Below are positions 33,427-42,156 of a DNA stretch of 64,000 nucleotides, piece after piece (position 1 is the stretch's first letter; every line of letters begins with the position of its first letter). A program made the position numbers and the translations under genes. The stretch comes from Neobacillus niacini (GTDB lineage Bacteria > Bacillota > Bacilli > Bacillales > Cytobacillaceae). The stretch lies in the NCBI RefSeq assembly GCF_023715785.1, contig NZ_JAMBOX010000017.1:51867-115866 (forward strand), given 5' to 3'. Below the pieces are notes generated by a model. It saw only the letters and a program-made list of their open reading frames with translations. It was not told where the DNA came from and did no database searches.

Positions 33427-34923
33427 TTATTTCATTCTTTCATTTAAAACTTCGATGGCTTTTTGCACTTGAGGATCATTCGCTTTTATTTGTTCTCTTA
33501 ACAATTCCATCAGTTTTAAACTGGACTCGCCTTTTAAAATGCCATCTGCCGGCAAGTTATTCGCTGTTTGGAAACTGATTACAGCCTCTTTGGTTTTATC
33601 GTCGAAAAATCCATCTTCACGGCCTGGGTCAAAACCGAGTGCTTTCAGCATTTTTTGCGCAGTTTTAACTTCCTCGGAAGCTGCGGAAACAGTCAATTCC
33701 TTATCAGGGTTGATGATTGGCAGCGATGCGTATTCCGGAAGGGCGACCTCCACATCAGGTTTAATCCCCTTCTTATGAATCCAATTGCCATTTGGCGTCA
33801 ACCACTTCGCAATTGTAAACTTAATATTTGAGCCATCGGTAAAATTAGAAGCAGTCTGGACGGTTCCCTTGCCAAAGGATTTTTCCCCAACAAGAGGGAC
33901 ACCGGCGGATTCTTTCACTGCAGCAGCAAGAATCTCGGATGCACTGGCGCTGCCTTTATCAATTAAGACCACTAACGGCAGGTCAGGATTCCCTGAATTT
34001 TGCGAAGCGATTTCTTTTATCTTTCCGTTTCTGTCTTCCTCTTTGACGATAATTTTCCCTTTTGGAACGAACATACTGGAAATAGAAATAGCTTGATCTA
34101 ACAAACCACCAGGATTTTGTCTTAGATCCAGTACAAGACCTTTCATGCCCTTGCTTTGCAAATCATTTAGTGTCTGTGTAAGTTCTTTTGATGTGTTTGT
34201 GGAAAAACTGGTAATCTGCACCTTGGCGATTTTATCATCGACCATTTCCCCATAAACGGTTTCTATCGGAATTTCATCGCGAATAATTGGTACAATCATC
34301 TGCGCGTCAGATCCCGGCCTTGAAATCGTTAGTTCAACCTTGGTTCCTTTTTTGCCGCGGATCAAGGTTACTGCCTCTGTAGAAGTCATGCCCTGAAGGC
34401 TTTTTCCATCTACTGAAACAATGATATCATTCGGCTTTAATCCAGCCTTCTCGGCAGGCGAACCCTTAATAGGGGATACAATGACGATATGGCCATCTTT
34501 TTGCTGAATTTCGGCACCTATTCCTTCAAAAGACGAAGAGATACTGCTATGAAAACTTTTCGCCTCATCCTTGCTCATATAATCCGAATAGGGATCATCT
34601 AATGATTCAACCATGCCATTAATGGCGCCGTTTATTAGTTTCTGTTCGTTTACCTTCTTGAAATAGTCATTTTTTAACGTATCAAATGCTTCATAAAGCT
34701 TTTCAAATTCTTTTCTGTCATTATTTACTTTAACCACCTTTTCATCCCCAAACGATAGGGCTACTGTTGTAATGCCTGCTGATAAAAACACAATCAAAAA
34801 CAACAGCATGATAAAGTGGAACTTTTTAAAACGAATATATCCTGATTTTGGTTCTGAAACTTGCTCCTGTTCTGTTTTTTCTTGATCCAATTTCTCTTCT
34901 TCCAAAGCCTTCACCACTTTCAT
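33427..34923 (-). CDS. ctpB: C-terminal processing peptidase (S41 family, CtpB/CtpA-like)
   Basis: A 498-residue exported serine protease. Order: charged cytoplasmic N-terminus, membrane anchor (about 33-54), helical region, PDZ domain (~115-195; AEKAGLKPNDIIVSVDGKSL), S41 catalytic domain with Ser in KGSASASEIL and Lys in GEKSFGKGTVQ, and a C-terminal peptidoglycan-binding helix bundle (LGFDPGREDGFFDDKTKEAV). In B. subtilis CtpB cleaves SpoIVFA to trigger sigma-K activation; CtpA is a close paralogue, so the symbol is tentative. The ribosome site before ATG 34923 is poor. Confidence 0.85.
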   Translation of the reverse strand: MKVVKALEEEKLDQEKTEQEQVSEPKSGYIRFKKFHFIMLLFLIVFLSAGITTVALSFGDEKVVKVNNDRKEFEKLYEAFDTLKNDYFKKVNEQKLINGAINGMVESLDDPYSDYMSKDEAKSFHSSISSSFEGIGAEIQQKDGHIVIVSPIKGSPAEKAGLKPNDIIVSVDGKSLQGMTSTEAVTLIRGKKGTKVELTISRPGSDAQMIVPIIRDEIPIETVYGEMVDDKIAKVQITSFSTNTSKELTQTLNDLQSKGMKGLVLDLRQNPGGLLDQAISISSMFVPKGKIIVKEEDRNGKIKEIASQNSGNPDLPLVVLIDKGSASASEILAAAVKESAGVPLVGEKSFGKGTVQTASNFTDGSNIKFTIAKWLTPNGNWIHKKGIKPDVEVALPEYASLPIINPDKELTVSAASEEVKTAQKMLKALGFDPGREDGFFDDKTKEAVISFQTANNLPADGILKGESSLKLMELLREQIKANDPQVQKAIEVLNERMK

Positions 34924-35094
34924 TCAACCATAAAGAAATGCCATTTGTTAATAAAACACTTGCCCTTAGTGTTTAGAATAACATCTTTTTTATAAAATTA
35001 ACAAAGAAATGTTAATGAATTAAGAAGAATATACGAATTTTTGTCGATATGAATCATTATTTTAGCAAAAAAATTCCATTTCAGCTATAGAAAA

Positions 35095-35115
35095 ACCTCT
35101 TCCGTTTGGAAGAGG
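35095..35115 (-). terminator. Terminator of deoD
   Basis: CCTCTTCC/GGAAGAGG stem, loop GTTT, followed by TTTTTC on the minus strand. Confidence 0.85.
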
Positions 35116-35125
35116 CATACTGACA

Positions 35126-35830
35126 TTATTCCTTAATGGCAGCTTCCAATGCTACCTCAATCATGTCGTTAAAGGTAGTCTGTCTTTCTTCTGCAGTGGT
35201 TTCTTCTCCTGTTAAGATATGGTCACTTACAGTTAAAATAGACAATGCTTTGCGATTAAATTTTGCTGCCAAAGTGTAAAGGGCGGTCGTTTCCATCTCC
35301 ACTGCAAGTATCTGATACTTAGCCCATTTCTCCAATTCGGCATTATCGTTGTAAAATGAATCGGCCGTGAATACACTTCCTACTTTTAAATTAAGGCCTT
35401 TCTCTACACCCGCATCATAGGCATTTTTTAGCAGCTCAAAATTGGCTACTGGAGCGTAGTCAACGTTGCCAAAAGTCAGGCGATTAACGTTCGAATCAGT
35501 CGAACTGGTCATAGCGAGGATGACATCGCGAACCTTGACGTCCTTTTGGATTGCGCCGCAAGTGCCAACCCGAATTAAGTTTTTGACGTTATAGCTGCTA
35601 ATCAATTCATTTACATAAATCGAAATGGATGGAACACCCATACCTGTTCCTTGAACAGAAATCCGTTTACCTTTGTATGTACCGGTAAAGCCAAACATAT
35701 TACGAACTTCGTTATAGCAGACGGCGCCCTCCAAAAAAGTTTCTGCAATGTATTTTGCCCGAAGCGGATCGCCTGGCAGCAATACCGTTTCCGCGATTTC
35801 ATTTTCTTTTGCACCGATATGTACACTCAT
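35126..35830 (-). CDS. deoD: Purine-nucleoside phosphorylase
   Basis: A 234-residue hexameric (class I) phosphorylase splitting purine (deoxy)nucleosides to base and (deoxy)ribose-1-phosphate. N-terminal MSVHIGAKENEIAETVLLPGDPLRAKYI, the GTCGA/IQ region, VEMETTALYTLA (nucleoside-binding Met-Glu) and SDHILTGEE (catalytic Asp) all match DeoD. AGGAGG precedes ATG by 9 bases. Salvage enzyme; single gene here. Confidence 0.96.
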   Translation of the reverse strand: MSVHIGAKENEIAETVLLPGDPLRAKYIAETFLEGAVCYNEVRNMFGFTGTYKGKRISVQGTGMGVPSISIYVNELISSYNVKNLIRVGTCGAIQKDVKVRDVILAMTSSTDSNVNRLTFGNVDYAPVANFELLKNAYDAGVEKGLNLKVGSVFTADSFYNDNAELEKWAKYQILAVEMETTALYTLAAKFNRKALSILTVSDHILTGEETTAEERQTTFNDMIEVALEAAIKE

Positions 35831-36024
35831 GACTTGATTTCCTCCTATCCTAATTGGTACCGTTTATCATTTTGCACCAAAGCCACTATACCATAAACCA
35901 TTTTTTATTAAAAACCTTTATGCCGAAAAAGACATGAAATTTTACTAATGTGGGAAACTATAATTAGACTCAGAGGCTTGGCAATGAGTTGGCTTGAATT
36001 TTGTATTTCATGGGGGTATCGTTA

Positions 36025-36153
36025 ATGGGTAAAAAACATCGCGCCCGCATACAGGGAAAAAAGAAAAATAATCATATTCCGCCGGAAGCGATTGTGGCTG
36101 AACACGAAGCACACGCTAAGGAATTTAGTGCTGCCGGCGGCAGAAAAAGATAA
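36025..36153 (+). CDS. Small basic protein, 42 residues
   Basis: MGKKHRARIQGKKKNNHIPP then EAIVAEHEAHAKEFSAAGGRKR. GGGGGT lies 7 bases before ATG and a perfect terminator follows at once, so this is a genuine short gene although it is below usual ORF cut-offs. The composition resembles small basic spore-associated proteins of Bacillaceae; function unknown. Confidence 0.7.
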   Translation: MGKKHRARIQGKKKNNHIPPEAIVAEHEAHAKEFSAAGGRKR

Positions 36154-36160
36154 AATACAA

Positions 36161-36191
36161 AAAACCTAAGGGGCTTTTTCCCTTAGGTTTT
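36161..36191. terminator. Terminator after the 42-residue gene
   Basis: AAAACCTAAGGG/CCCTTAGGTTTT perfect 12-bp stem; also faces the convergent yodL-like gene. Confidence 0.9.
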
Positions 36192-36196
36192 ATCGG

Positions 36197-36505
36197 TTAC
36201 ATAAGATTTATTCGGTTAATCGGAAACCATCCGCCTGGTTTTAACTGATAATAGTACTGTCCGCCTCGTCCTTCATCAATTAGAATGATATCCCCTGTTG
36301 AAAGGAATCTGCCCTTATAATGTGGTGGGATCCTGTCAGTGACATTAAAGGTGCTAAATGTTTCTTTTAAGCAGTGGTCACGATTTTGGGCATGAATAGT
36401 TGTCCGAAACACTTGTTTATGTCCTTTCCGTTCACGCTGTTTTGGTGTTTGAAAAATCGTTACATCAAATTGTATTTCGCTTTTTTTCGTTAACATTCTA
36501 ATCAT
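36197..36505 (-). CDS. yodL: YodL-like protein
   Basis: 102 residues, IQFDVTIFQTPKQRERKGHK, then FSTFNVTDRIPPHYKGRFLS and TGDIILIDEGRGGQYYYQLK. The FNVxDRxPxxYxGxxLSxGDII block is the YodL domain. In B. subtilis yodL lies at one end of the same yod/yoz/kamA neighbourhood, which supports the call. GGAGGG lies ~6 bases before ATG. Role unknown (YodL is thought to affect cell shape). Confidence 0.75.
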   Translation of the reverse strand: MIRMLTKKSEIQFDVTIFQTPKQRERKGHKQVFRTTIHAQNRDHCLKETFSTFNVTDRIPPHYKGRFLSTGDIILIDEGRGGQYYYQLKPGGWFPINRINLM

Positions 36506-36622
36506 GGTATCCCTCCAATTATAAGAATTGTATATTTATTCTAATAATTAAAGATGGACCATGTCGATTCCTTCATAGAATTTTCACTATTTTTGTCGAT
36601 TTTTAAAATTTTTGCCTAAAAA

Positions 36623-36650
36623 AACAATAGAGCCCAGATGCCCCATTGTT
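36623..36650 (-). terminator. Terminator after spo0M
   Basis: AACAATAGAGC...GCCCCATTGTT hairpin (two G-U type mismatches) with TTTTTT downstream on the minus strand. Confidence 0.65.
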
Positions 36651-36662
36651 TCCATGAATGAA

Positions 36663-37433
36663 TTAGGCATAACTTCCAATAACATTTTGAATCTTCTGCT
36701 GCAAATAAGGGATATCAGCGTTGGAAACCGATAATCTTACATTCGTTTCATCCGTCCCCAGCGCCTCCGAGAATAGCCCAGCCAAACCGCGTGCCTTACG
36801 GTCAACTTGGAACATAATATCAAGTCCGCCATTTCCTGAAGGGAAGACCACTATTTCAAGCTCATCCAACCGGCCGCGGAATGGCCCTGAAGTCGGAACA
36901 AATTCAAATTCTTGGACAAATGGAAGACGGCCGCGAAATCTCCGTGGCGCTTCTTCACAATCTGCTTCACGAATTCTAAAACCCAAATTTTCAACAGCAT
37001 TAAATACAGCCGTCATTAATGGATTCGGAACTATCTTTAAGTAATCTTTATCGCTTGGATCGACCCCGCCTTTAATATCAAGCCCCGTGGTTACCCATAC
37101 CTTGGAGCGGCCAATTGATAGTGGCGTGTCATAAGGAAGCTGGAATGTAAACGGAATTTCCTTTCGCTCATTTACTCGAACCATAAAAGCCGATGTGATT
37201 CGGTATTTCTCAATTGTTGCGGTTACTGTATATTTACGGTCATCAGATTCTCTAATATAGTTTGTGTTTAACGCAAGGTAAATTTCATCTATCTGCTGAT
37301 CGATTTTTCCACCCTTAATTTCTACTACACCTGTTACAATCTCTCCGGGCATATACGTATCCTTCTCCAACTTTGTGTCCACTGTTGCAGACCCAATTCC
37401 GACACTGGCAAATACTTTGTTAAAGAACGACAT
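36663..37433 (-). CDS. spo0M: Sporulation-control protein Spo0M
   Basis: A 256-residue arrestin-like protein: MSFFNKVFASVGIGSATVDTKL, MPGEIVTGVVEIKGG and IPFTFQLPYDTPLSIGRSKV WVTTGLDI are hallmarks of Spo0M. It influences phosphorelay entry and cell division and is cytosolic or membrane-associated. The start overlaps the end of the upstream kinase gene by 14 bases, so the two are translationally coupled. GGGGGAG lies 6 bases before ATG. Confidence 0.93.
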   Translation of the reverse strand: MSFFNKVFASVGIGSATVDTKLEKDTYMPGEIVTGVVEIKGGKIDQQIDEIYLALNTNYIRESDDRKYTVTATIEKYRITSAFMVRVNERKEIPFTFQLPYDTPLSIGRSKVWVTTGLDIKGGVDPSDKDYLKIVPNPLMTAVFNAVENLGFRIREADCEEAPRRFRGRLPFVQEFEFVPTSGPFRGRLDELEIVVFPSGNGGLDIMFQVDRKARGLAGLFSEALGTDETNVRLSVSNADIPYLQQKIQNVIGSYA

Positions 37434-38238
37434 TTGCTTCTCCCCCTAAAAATTGAATCATTTTTTCAATGTCTGTCTTCACTTGCTGGCTATTATCATA
37501 AGCAGGTTCTATTTGCAAAAGCCGTCTAAGGATGTGCTTTGCTCGATTTGAGATGTCCAATTCCTCTTCCCAGCTTTTTTCCTGCATTTTTTCCGGAAAG
37601 GAATGATTGGAATAAAGCAAAAACAGCAGAAAATGCCCTAGACCATAAAAATCTGCCTGATAGTTGATTTCTTTACGTATTTCGCTGCCCTTTGCGCCCC
37701 ACTCTTTATAATGCCGCGGCCGGGCCAGTCCTAGATCAATCAGTCTAATTGTGGAACCTTCCATAAGGACATTGGGAATCCGAATATCACGGTGGATGAT
37801 ATTGCGGGCATGTAAATATTCAATTTGCTCCATTAATTTATAGGCAATCGTAAACGCCTTAACTTCGGTAATTTTCCAGCCCTCAGCAAAAATGAGCTGC
37901 TCAAAATTCTTGCCTTGAATATATTCCATGGTAAAAAACGGGATATTTTTATAAATGCCATCCTCATAGTACCTTGGAAACCCAGGATGATCGATTGAAA
38001 GGAGCAGGTGTTTTTCAAGCTCAAACCCTTTTATACCGGCTTTTGTTTTTCGTTTATGGAGACGAAGGGCTTTTAAAACCTTCTGCTTATCTGTTTCCAT
38101 ATCCAGCACCAAATAGCTGTGTCCGTAGCCGCCCGCCCCCAGATGTTCCACTACTTTATAGCGCCCCGCAACTAGCTCATCAACAGAAAATGGGCTTTCA
38201 AAAAAGGTTGATATCCCAATTATTAATCTTTTAATCAT
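37420..38238 (-). CDS. Hanks-type protein kinase with DLG variant
   Basis: A 272-residue cytosolic kinase fold. Glycine loop HLGAGGYGHSYLV, ATP lysine in KVLKALRL, catalytic loop IIHRDIRIPNVL (HRD and Asn kept, the usual Lys replaced by Arg), and DLG instead of DFG in IRLIDLGLARP. The catalytic Asp, Asn and metal Asp are all present, so activity is plausible. It resembles YbdM/YrzF-type bacillary kinases. No transmembrane or PASTA part. The start codon has no clear ribosome site. Coupled to spo0M, which may be a substrate or partner (inference). Confidence 0.82.
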   Translation of the reverse strand: MIKRLIIGISTFFESPFSVDELVAGRYKVVEHLGAGGYGHSYLVLDMETDKQKVLKALRLHKRKTKAGIKGFELEKHLLLSIDHPGFPRYYEDGIYKNIPFFTMEYIQGKNFEQLIFAEGWKITEVKAFTIAYKLMEQIEYLHARNIIHRDIRIPNVLMEGSTIRLIDLGLARPRHYKEWGAKGSEIRKEINYQADFYGLGHFLLFLLYSNHSFPEKMQEKSWEEELDISNRAKHILRRLLQIEPAYDNSQQVKTDIEKMIQFLGGEANVVL

Positions 38239-38250
38239 CGTTTTTATAAG

Positions 38251-38427
38251 CTAACTGCTGAAGAAACTGGAGATAAAGCTTCCGCTTTTATGTTTCTTTT
38301 TGTAGTGATGATGCCCCAAATGGCTGTGCTTATGGTGCTTCATCTTTTTCCAGGCATTGCTTGAGGAGCCATATTTATAAGATTTGTGCTTACTTCCGAT
38401 AATTGCTTTAAGGATTTTTTTAAACAT
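38251..38427 (-). CDS. Small Lys/His/Ser-rich protein, probable spore-coat component
   Basis: 58 residues: MFKKILKAIIGSKHKSYKYG, SSSNAWKKMKHHKHSHLGHH, then HYKKKHKSGSFISSFFSS. Extreme Lys/His content resembles small Bacillus coat proteins. ATG 38427 has AGGTGG 8 bases upstream; a longer frame to 38457 has none. Function is inferred from composition only. Confidence 0.6.
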   Translation of the reverse strand: MFKKILKAIIGSKHKSYKYGSSSNAWKKMKHHKHSHLGHHHYKKKHKSGSFISSFFSS

Positions 38428-38534
38428 CCAACAATCCACCTCCACCTTCGTACCCATATATACGCAAAAAGGTAAAATAGGTTTCGTTCACAAAAAAGTA
38501 TTTTCCCATTTTTTAAAAATGCAAAATAAAAAAG

Positions 38535-38551
38535 CGAGCACCAGCGGCTCG
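38535..38551 (-). terminator. Terminator of the yozD-like gene
   Basis: CGAGC/GCTCG stem followed by CTTTTTTATTTT on the minus strand. Confidence 0.6.
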
Positions 38552-38594
38552 TCTTTTTAGCTTCATCTATTCACGGGGATAAAAGGCCCCCCTA

Positions 38595-38768
38595 TTATTC
38601 ATCATCAACTTCTTCATCGATAATACTTTTTTCGATTAAATATTCAAACGTAATATCCGCAAGCTCTTCCAATTCTTCCTCACTAGGAACGTATCCCCTT
38701 TTTACAAGCTCATGAAAGAAAAATTCAGCAATTTCTTCTGTATCAATAAACACCTCAATTTCTCTCAA
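38595..38768 (-). CDS. yozD: YozD-like protein
   Basis: 57 residues starting at TTG 38768 with GGGGG 7 bases upstream: MREIEVFIDTEEIAEFFFHE followed by LVKRGYVPSEEELEELADIT. This is the YozD family pattern. A longer open frame to 38849 adds an unrelated hydrophobic stretch without a ribosome site. It belongs to the yod/yoz gene neighbourhood. Function unknown. Confidence 0.8.
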   Translation of the reverse strand: MREIEVFIDTEEIAEFFFHELVKRGYVPSEEELEELADITFEYLIEKSIIDEEVDDE

Positions 38769-38929
38769 GCAATCGCCCCCTTTGTACAGAATGTATGACC
38801 ACGATAGCTTTTTCATGCTAGTTTCTTTTAAATGCATTAGGCTGAACACTCCACAATATAATATTGGTCATATTTATATAGTGGACAAGCATATGATGTG
38901 GTAAAGGAATGGATACGGAGGTCATATTT

Positions 38930-39091
38930 ATGGAAAATTTAAAACTTAAACTGGAAGCTTGGGTTGAAGATGTTAATCAAGAGAATGGAATCACGCTCCA
39001 ACTCTTCGAAACTATTACCGATAGCTTGTTTTTCCTGATTAAATGGACAGCTATACCGTTTATCATCTATTTATTGTTCATCGTAACCTGA
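38930..39091 (+). CDS. Small single-pass membrane protein
   Basis: 53 residues: MENLKLKLEAWVEDVNQENG then a C-terminal membrane helix DSLFFLIKWTAIPFIIYLLFIVT. ACGGAGGT lies 7 bases before ATG 38930. The only plus-strand gene within a long minus-strand block. Family unknown. Confidence 0.65.
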   Translation: MENLKLKLEAWVEDVNQENGITLQLFETITDSLFFLIKWTAIPFIIYLLFIVT

Positions 39092-39097
39092 AAACAG

Positions 39098-39793
39098 CTA
39101 TACATGACTTTTTCCATCGTCGCTTACGAGATTCTCCAATTTCTTCAAAATGACTCGCATAACCTGGTAATATTCTTGATCATGAAATAATTCATAAAGG
39201 ATCCGATAATCATTGAAGATATCTAATAGATGATCAATCAGCTCTTTCTTTTCTTTTTTGAGGGAGATTTCCTCGAATTCCGCCTTTCTGCCCTGATGTT
39301 GAATATTAGGTTTTTTCCCGGTTTTATCCTGCCTATTCACTAAGTATAGGAGACCAAGCTTTTGAACAAATGTATCCGCACTCTCTGCATCAGCAACCAG
39401 TGTCAGTTCTTCTTCGTCCACTTCGAGCCATTCGCCATCGCTTATACGGGACAGCTCGTAAATGACATCTTCCCAGGCATCTTCCTTGTAGCGCCAGATT
39501 TCTGTCCGGAACCCGATGACTTTAAATAGGTCGGCCCCATAGCCGCTAACCTGCACCAAATCCCCAATAAAAAACTTGTATTCAATATCGATTTGCTCCT
39601 GCTCCATAATTTTACCGTCATACTCGGACATTAACTGCAACGCTGATTCAACAAATAACCCCTGACTCTTATTTACTTCATATACATAATCCCCATCGAG
39701 CCATTTTACATCCGTGACACGGCCAACGGTCCCGTAGATGGTGATTACCACCGTGTCACCAATTTTATACTTTGGATTTTTCCGCTTCGCCAT
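39098..39793 (-). CDS. yodN: YodN-like conserved protein
   Basis: 231 residues. Two SH3/KOW-like repeats can be seen, KYKIGDTVVITIYGTVGRVT and KFFIGDLVQVSGYGADLFKV, followed by an acidic part and a C-terminal helical region. Position between yozD and yozE matches yodN of B. subtilis, the basis for the symbol. Function unknown. AGGGGAGG lies just before ATG. Confidence 0.65.
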   Translation of the reverse strand: MAKRKNPKYKIGDTVVITIYGTVGRVTDVKWLDGDYVYEVNKSQGLFVESALQLMSEYDGKIMEQEQIDIEYKFFIGDLVQVSGYGADLFKVIGFRTEIWRYKEDAWEDVIYELSRISDGEWLEVDEEELTLVADAESADTFVQKLGLLYLVNRQDKTGKKPNIQHQGRKAEFEEISLKKEKKELIDHLLDIFNDYRILYELFHDQEYYQVMRVILKKLENLVSDDGKSHV

Positions 39794-39886
39794 TTCCTCC
39801 CCTCCTTAAAAGCTTGTCGTGAATAATGATTACAATAGTATATGCGAGAGGTTTTTTAAAAGCGCATGGCATTTTGAAAATGAAAA

Positions 39887-39911
39887 AATCGCCTCAGAAT
39901 TTGAGGCGATT
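39887..39911 (-). terminator. Terminator of yozE
   Basis: AATCGCCTC/GAGGCGATT stem, 7-base loop, TTTTTTCATTTT downstream on the minus strand. Confidence 0.85.
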
Positions 39912-39927
39912 CAGGAGTTTTCTATCA

Positions 39928-40149
39928 TTATTTCTCCGCTATCATATACAGCTGCCATGCTTCATCGAAAATAGACATGGATTCCAGATAATGGCCGTTT
40001 AATTCAAGATAGGCCGTCAGCTCGTAGTAATCTTTTGATTGTTTTGGAAAGTCATGGTCTAAATAAGCATCATTGGCAAATTGGCTAATTGTATCTTTTG
40101 GTGATGGATGACGATATTTCATTAAAAAATGATAAAAGGATTTGCTCAT
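39928..40149 (-). CDS. yozE: YozE/UPF0346 family protein
   Basis: 73 residues, all-helical SAM-like fold: SFYHFLMKYRHPSPKDTISQ, FANDAYLDHDFPKQSKDYYE, LTAYLELNGHYLESMSIFDE AW. Matches UPF0346 along the full length. AAGGAAGG precedes ATG. Function unknown; conserved next to yokU-kamA. Confidence 0.9.
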   Translation of the reverse strand: MSKSFYHFLMKYRHPSPKDTISQFANDAYLDHDFPKQSKDYYELTAYLELNGHYLESMSIFDEAWQLYMIAEK

Positions 40150-40227
40150 AATAGTGGCGCCTTCCTTACAAAATGTTCTATCAACTACTATAATCTCTTA
40201 CCATCGCCCCGCGCAAGAATTAAAAGA

Positions 40228-40252
40228 GGACAGCCTATTCATCAGGCTGTCC
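40228..40252 (-). terminator. Terminator of kamA-yokU
   Basis: GGACAGCCT/AGGCTGTCC, loop attcatc, followed by TCTTTTAA on the minus strand. Confidence 0.85.
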
Positions 40253-40255
40253 CAG

Positions 40256-40534
40256 TCAGGAAGAAAAATCAAAATAATTTTTCTTCAATAATCTTGGAAT
40301 CTCCATTAATTCCTCGAAAGGAATCACTTTTCCAAGTCTTTTGCAATCTATCAAAAATAACTGGTCCTCAATTTCCTTAATGATTGGTTCACTTTGATAG
40401 GTCATCGAACAGTCCGGACAGGATAATGTCGGTGTGTTAGTAATTTCAATCGCCCCAGTACCATCAGGCAATTCCCAATAAACTGAACTAGTCGTCCTCG
40501 TGACATTTAAACTATTGCACCATTCACAAAGCAC
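40256..40534 (-). CDS. yokU: YokU-like zinc-finger protein
   Basis: 92 residues with CEWC at the start and CPDC in the middle (LSCPDCSMTYQSEPII), a four-cysteine zinc site like that of YgiT/MqsA-type and YokU proteins. GTG start with GGAG ~12 bases upstream. It follows kamA by 15 bases and is conserved there in Bacillus, so it is likely co-expressed with the aminomutase. Molecular role unknown. Confidence 0.82.
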   Translation of the reverse strand: MLCEWCNSLNVTRTTSSVYWELPDGTGAIEITNTPTLSCPDCSMTYQSEPIIKEIEDQLFLIDCKRLGKVIPFEELMEIPRLLKKNYFDFSS

Positions 40535-40549
40535 TTTTGAACGTCACTC

Positions 40550-41983
40550 CTATTCCTGTTTAGTTTCCACAGTCGTTTTTTGAACTTCGCCTTTTGGAGC
40601 ATCCTTTTGTTGTAAAGCTTGAAATTTCTTTTCCTTTAGTTCATCCCGTTTGCTTCGCTTATCCTTTAATGTCGCATGAGCCGGGTCTTGGTTGTATTCC
40701 TTGCGGCGATTTAACCGCGACAGTCCTTCAGGAACAAGATTAAAATGCTGGTCATTCATGATTCCGGCAATGCCGTTCAGCGACTTTTTCTCATCCATGT
40801 CAGGATAAACTTCTTTAAAATAATCCTCTGCCCTGCCTGGAACATAATTTTCCGGTTCAGGATAGGAGGTAATGACGCCTTCAAAATTACGAAGGACAAC
40901 CTTTTCCGGACTTTGCGAAATGATATAATTCGGCTGCACGGCAATCTTCCCCCCGCCGCCTGGTGCATCAACGACAAAGGTAGGCACAGCATATCCGCTT
41001 GTATGGCCGCGTAAGCCTTCAATAATTTCCAACCCTTTCGAAACCGGTGCTCGGAAGTGGCCGATTCCTTCAGACAAATCGCACTGATAGATATAATAAG
41101 GTCTTACGCGAATTTTTACGAGATCATGCATCAGCTTTTTCATGATCGGTACACTGTCATTTATGCCTGCAAGGATGACGGATTGGTTGCCGACCGGGAC
41201 ACCGGCGTTGGCCAGCATTTCGCAGGCCTGTTTTGAATCCTCTGTAATTTCAATTGAGGTATTAAAATGGGTATTCAGCCAAACCGGATGGTATTTTTTC
41301 AATATATTGCACAGGTTTTCGGTAATTCGCTGCGGAAACACGACTGGTGCTCTGGTACCGATTCGAATAATCTCAACATGGTCAATTTCCCGCAGATTTT
41401 TCAAAATGTATTCCAAAATATTATCATTGATAAGCAGCCCATCGCCGCCGGAAATTAACACATCGCGTACCTGGGGTGTCTGTCTGATATAAGAAATAGC
41501 GGCATCAAGCTGTTTCTTCGGCACCCCCATGCCTATCTGCCCGGAAAAACGCCTTCTTGTACAATAACGGCAATACATGGAGCATTGATTGGTGACAAGA
41601 AAAAGAACACGGTCAGGATATCGATGTGTTAACCCGGGAACAGGAGAATCTTCGTCTTCATATAACGGGTCTTCAAGGTCATATTTCGTTTTGTATATTT
41701 CCTTTGAAACCGGCACCGACTGCATTCTAATGGGACAGCGCGGGTCATCAGCGTTCATTAAAGACGCATAATAGGGTGTAATATTTAAGGGGATAGTTTT
41801 CGTGGAAATTCTTACGCCTTCCTCTTCATCAGGGGTAAGATTTATCACCTTTTTCAGATCATCCAATGTACGGATGGTATTGGTCAACTGCCACAGCCAA
41901 TCGTTCCATTGCTCTTCCGTCACATCTTTCCAAAGCTCTATATCCTTCCAATGCCGTTTCGGCTTAAAAACAAATGATTTCAT
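40550..41983 (-). CDS. kamA: L-lysine 2,3-aminomutase
   Basis: A 477-residue radical SAM/PLP enzyme turning L-alpha-lysine into L-beta-lysine. The cluster motif is CSMYCRYCTRRRF (about residues 134-141 for the cysteines), and the PLP lysine is near DAPGGGGKIAVQPNY. The C-terminal tail after ~415 is Lys/Glu/Gln-rich as in bacillary KamA. AGGAGG 8 bases before ATG. A near-perfect sigma-54 promoter lies 36 bases upstream, and the adjacent activator gene kamR controls it in B. thuringiensis. Confidence 0.96.
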   Translation of the reverse strand: MKSFVFKPKRHWKDIELWKDVTEEQWNDWLWQLTNTIRTLDDLKKVINLTPDEEEGVRISTKTIPLNITPYYASLMNADDPRCPIRMQSVPVSKEIYKTKYDLEDPLYEDEDSPVPGLTHRYPDRVLFLVTNQCSMYCRYCTRRRFSGQIGMGVPKKQLDAAISYIRQTPQVRDVLISGGDGLLINDNILEYILKNLREIDHVEIIRIGTRAPVVFPQRITENLCNILKKYHPVWLNTHFNTSIEITEDSKQACEMLANAGVPVGNQSVILAGINDSVPIMKKLMHDLVKIRVRPYYIYQCDLSEGIGHFRAPVSKGLEIIEGLRGHTSGYAVPTFVVDAPGGGGKIAVQPNYIISQSPEKVVLRNFEGVITSYPEPENYVPGRAEDYFKEVYPDMDEKKSLNGIAGIMNDQHFNLVPEGLSRLNRRKEYNQDPAHATLKDKRSKRDELKEKKFQALQQKDAPKGEVQKTTVETKQE

Positions 41984-42018
41984 GTTCTGTTCCTCCTATC
42001 CTGCTTTGCTAACATAAT

Positions 42019-42036
42019 ATGCAAGAACCGTGCCAA
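42019..42036 (-). promoter_or_regulatory. Sigma-54 promoter of kamA
   Basis: On the minus strand TTGGCACGGTTCTTGCAT, matching YTGGCAC-N5-TTGCW of SigL-dependent promoters with GG and GC elements correctly spaced. An imperfect TGCTTTAACAGCA palindrome at 42069-42081 could be the upstream activator site. Confidence 0.92.
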
Positions 42037-42128
42037 GGCTTTAAACTGAAGGTGCCCGTTTCATAACTGCTTTAACAGCAAGACATTGCGGGCGAGGCCC
42101 ATTCCGAGCTTGAGAATGAAGCAAAAAA

Positions 42129-42156
42129 AAACGCCGAAAAATCGGCGTTTTATCAT
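42129..42156 (-). terminator. Terminator after kamR
   Basis: AACGCCGA/TCGGCGTT with loop AAAA; a TTTTTTTTT run follows on the minus strand. It separates the activator gene from the kamA promoter. Confidence 0.85.
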
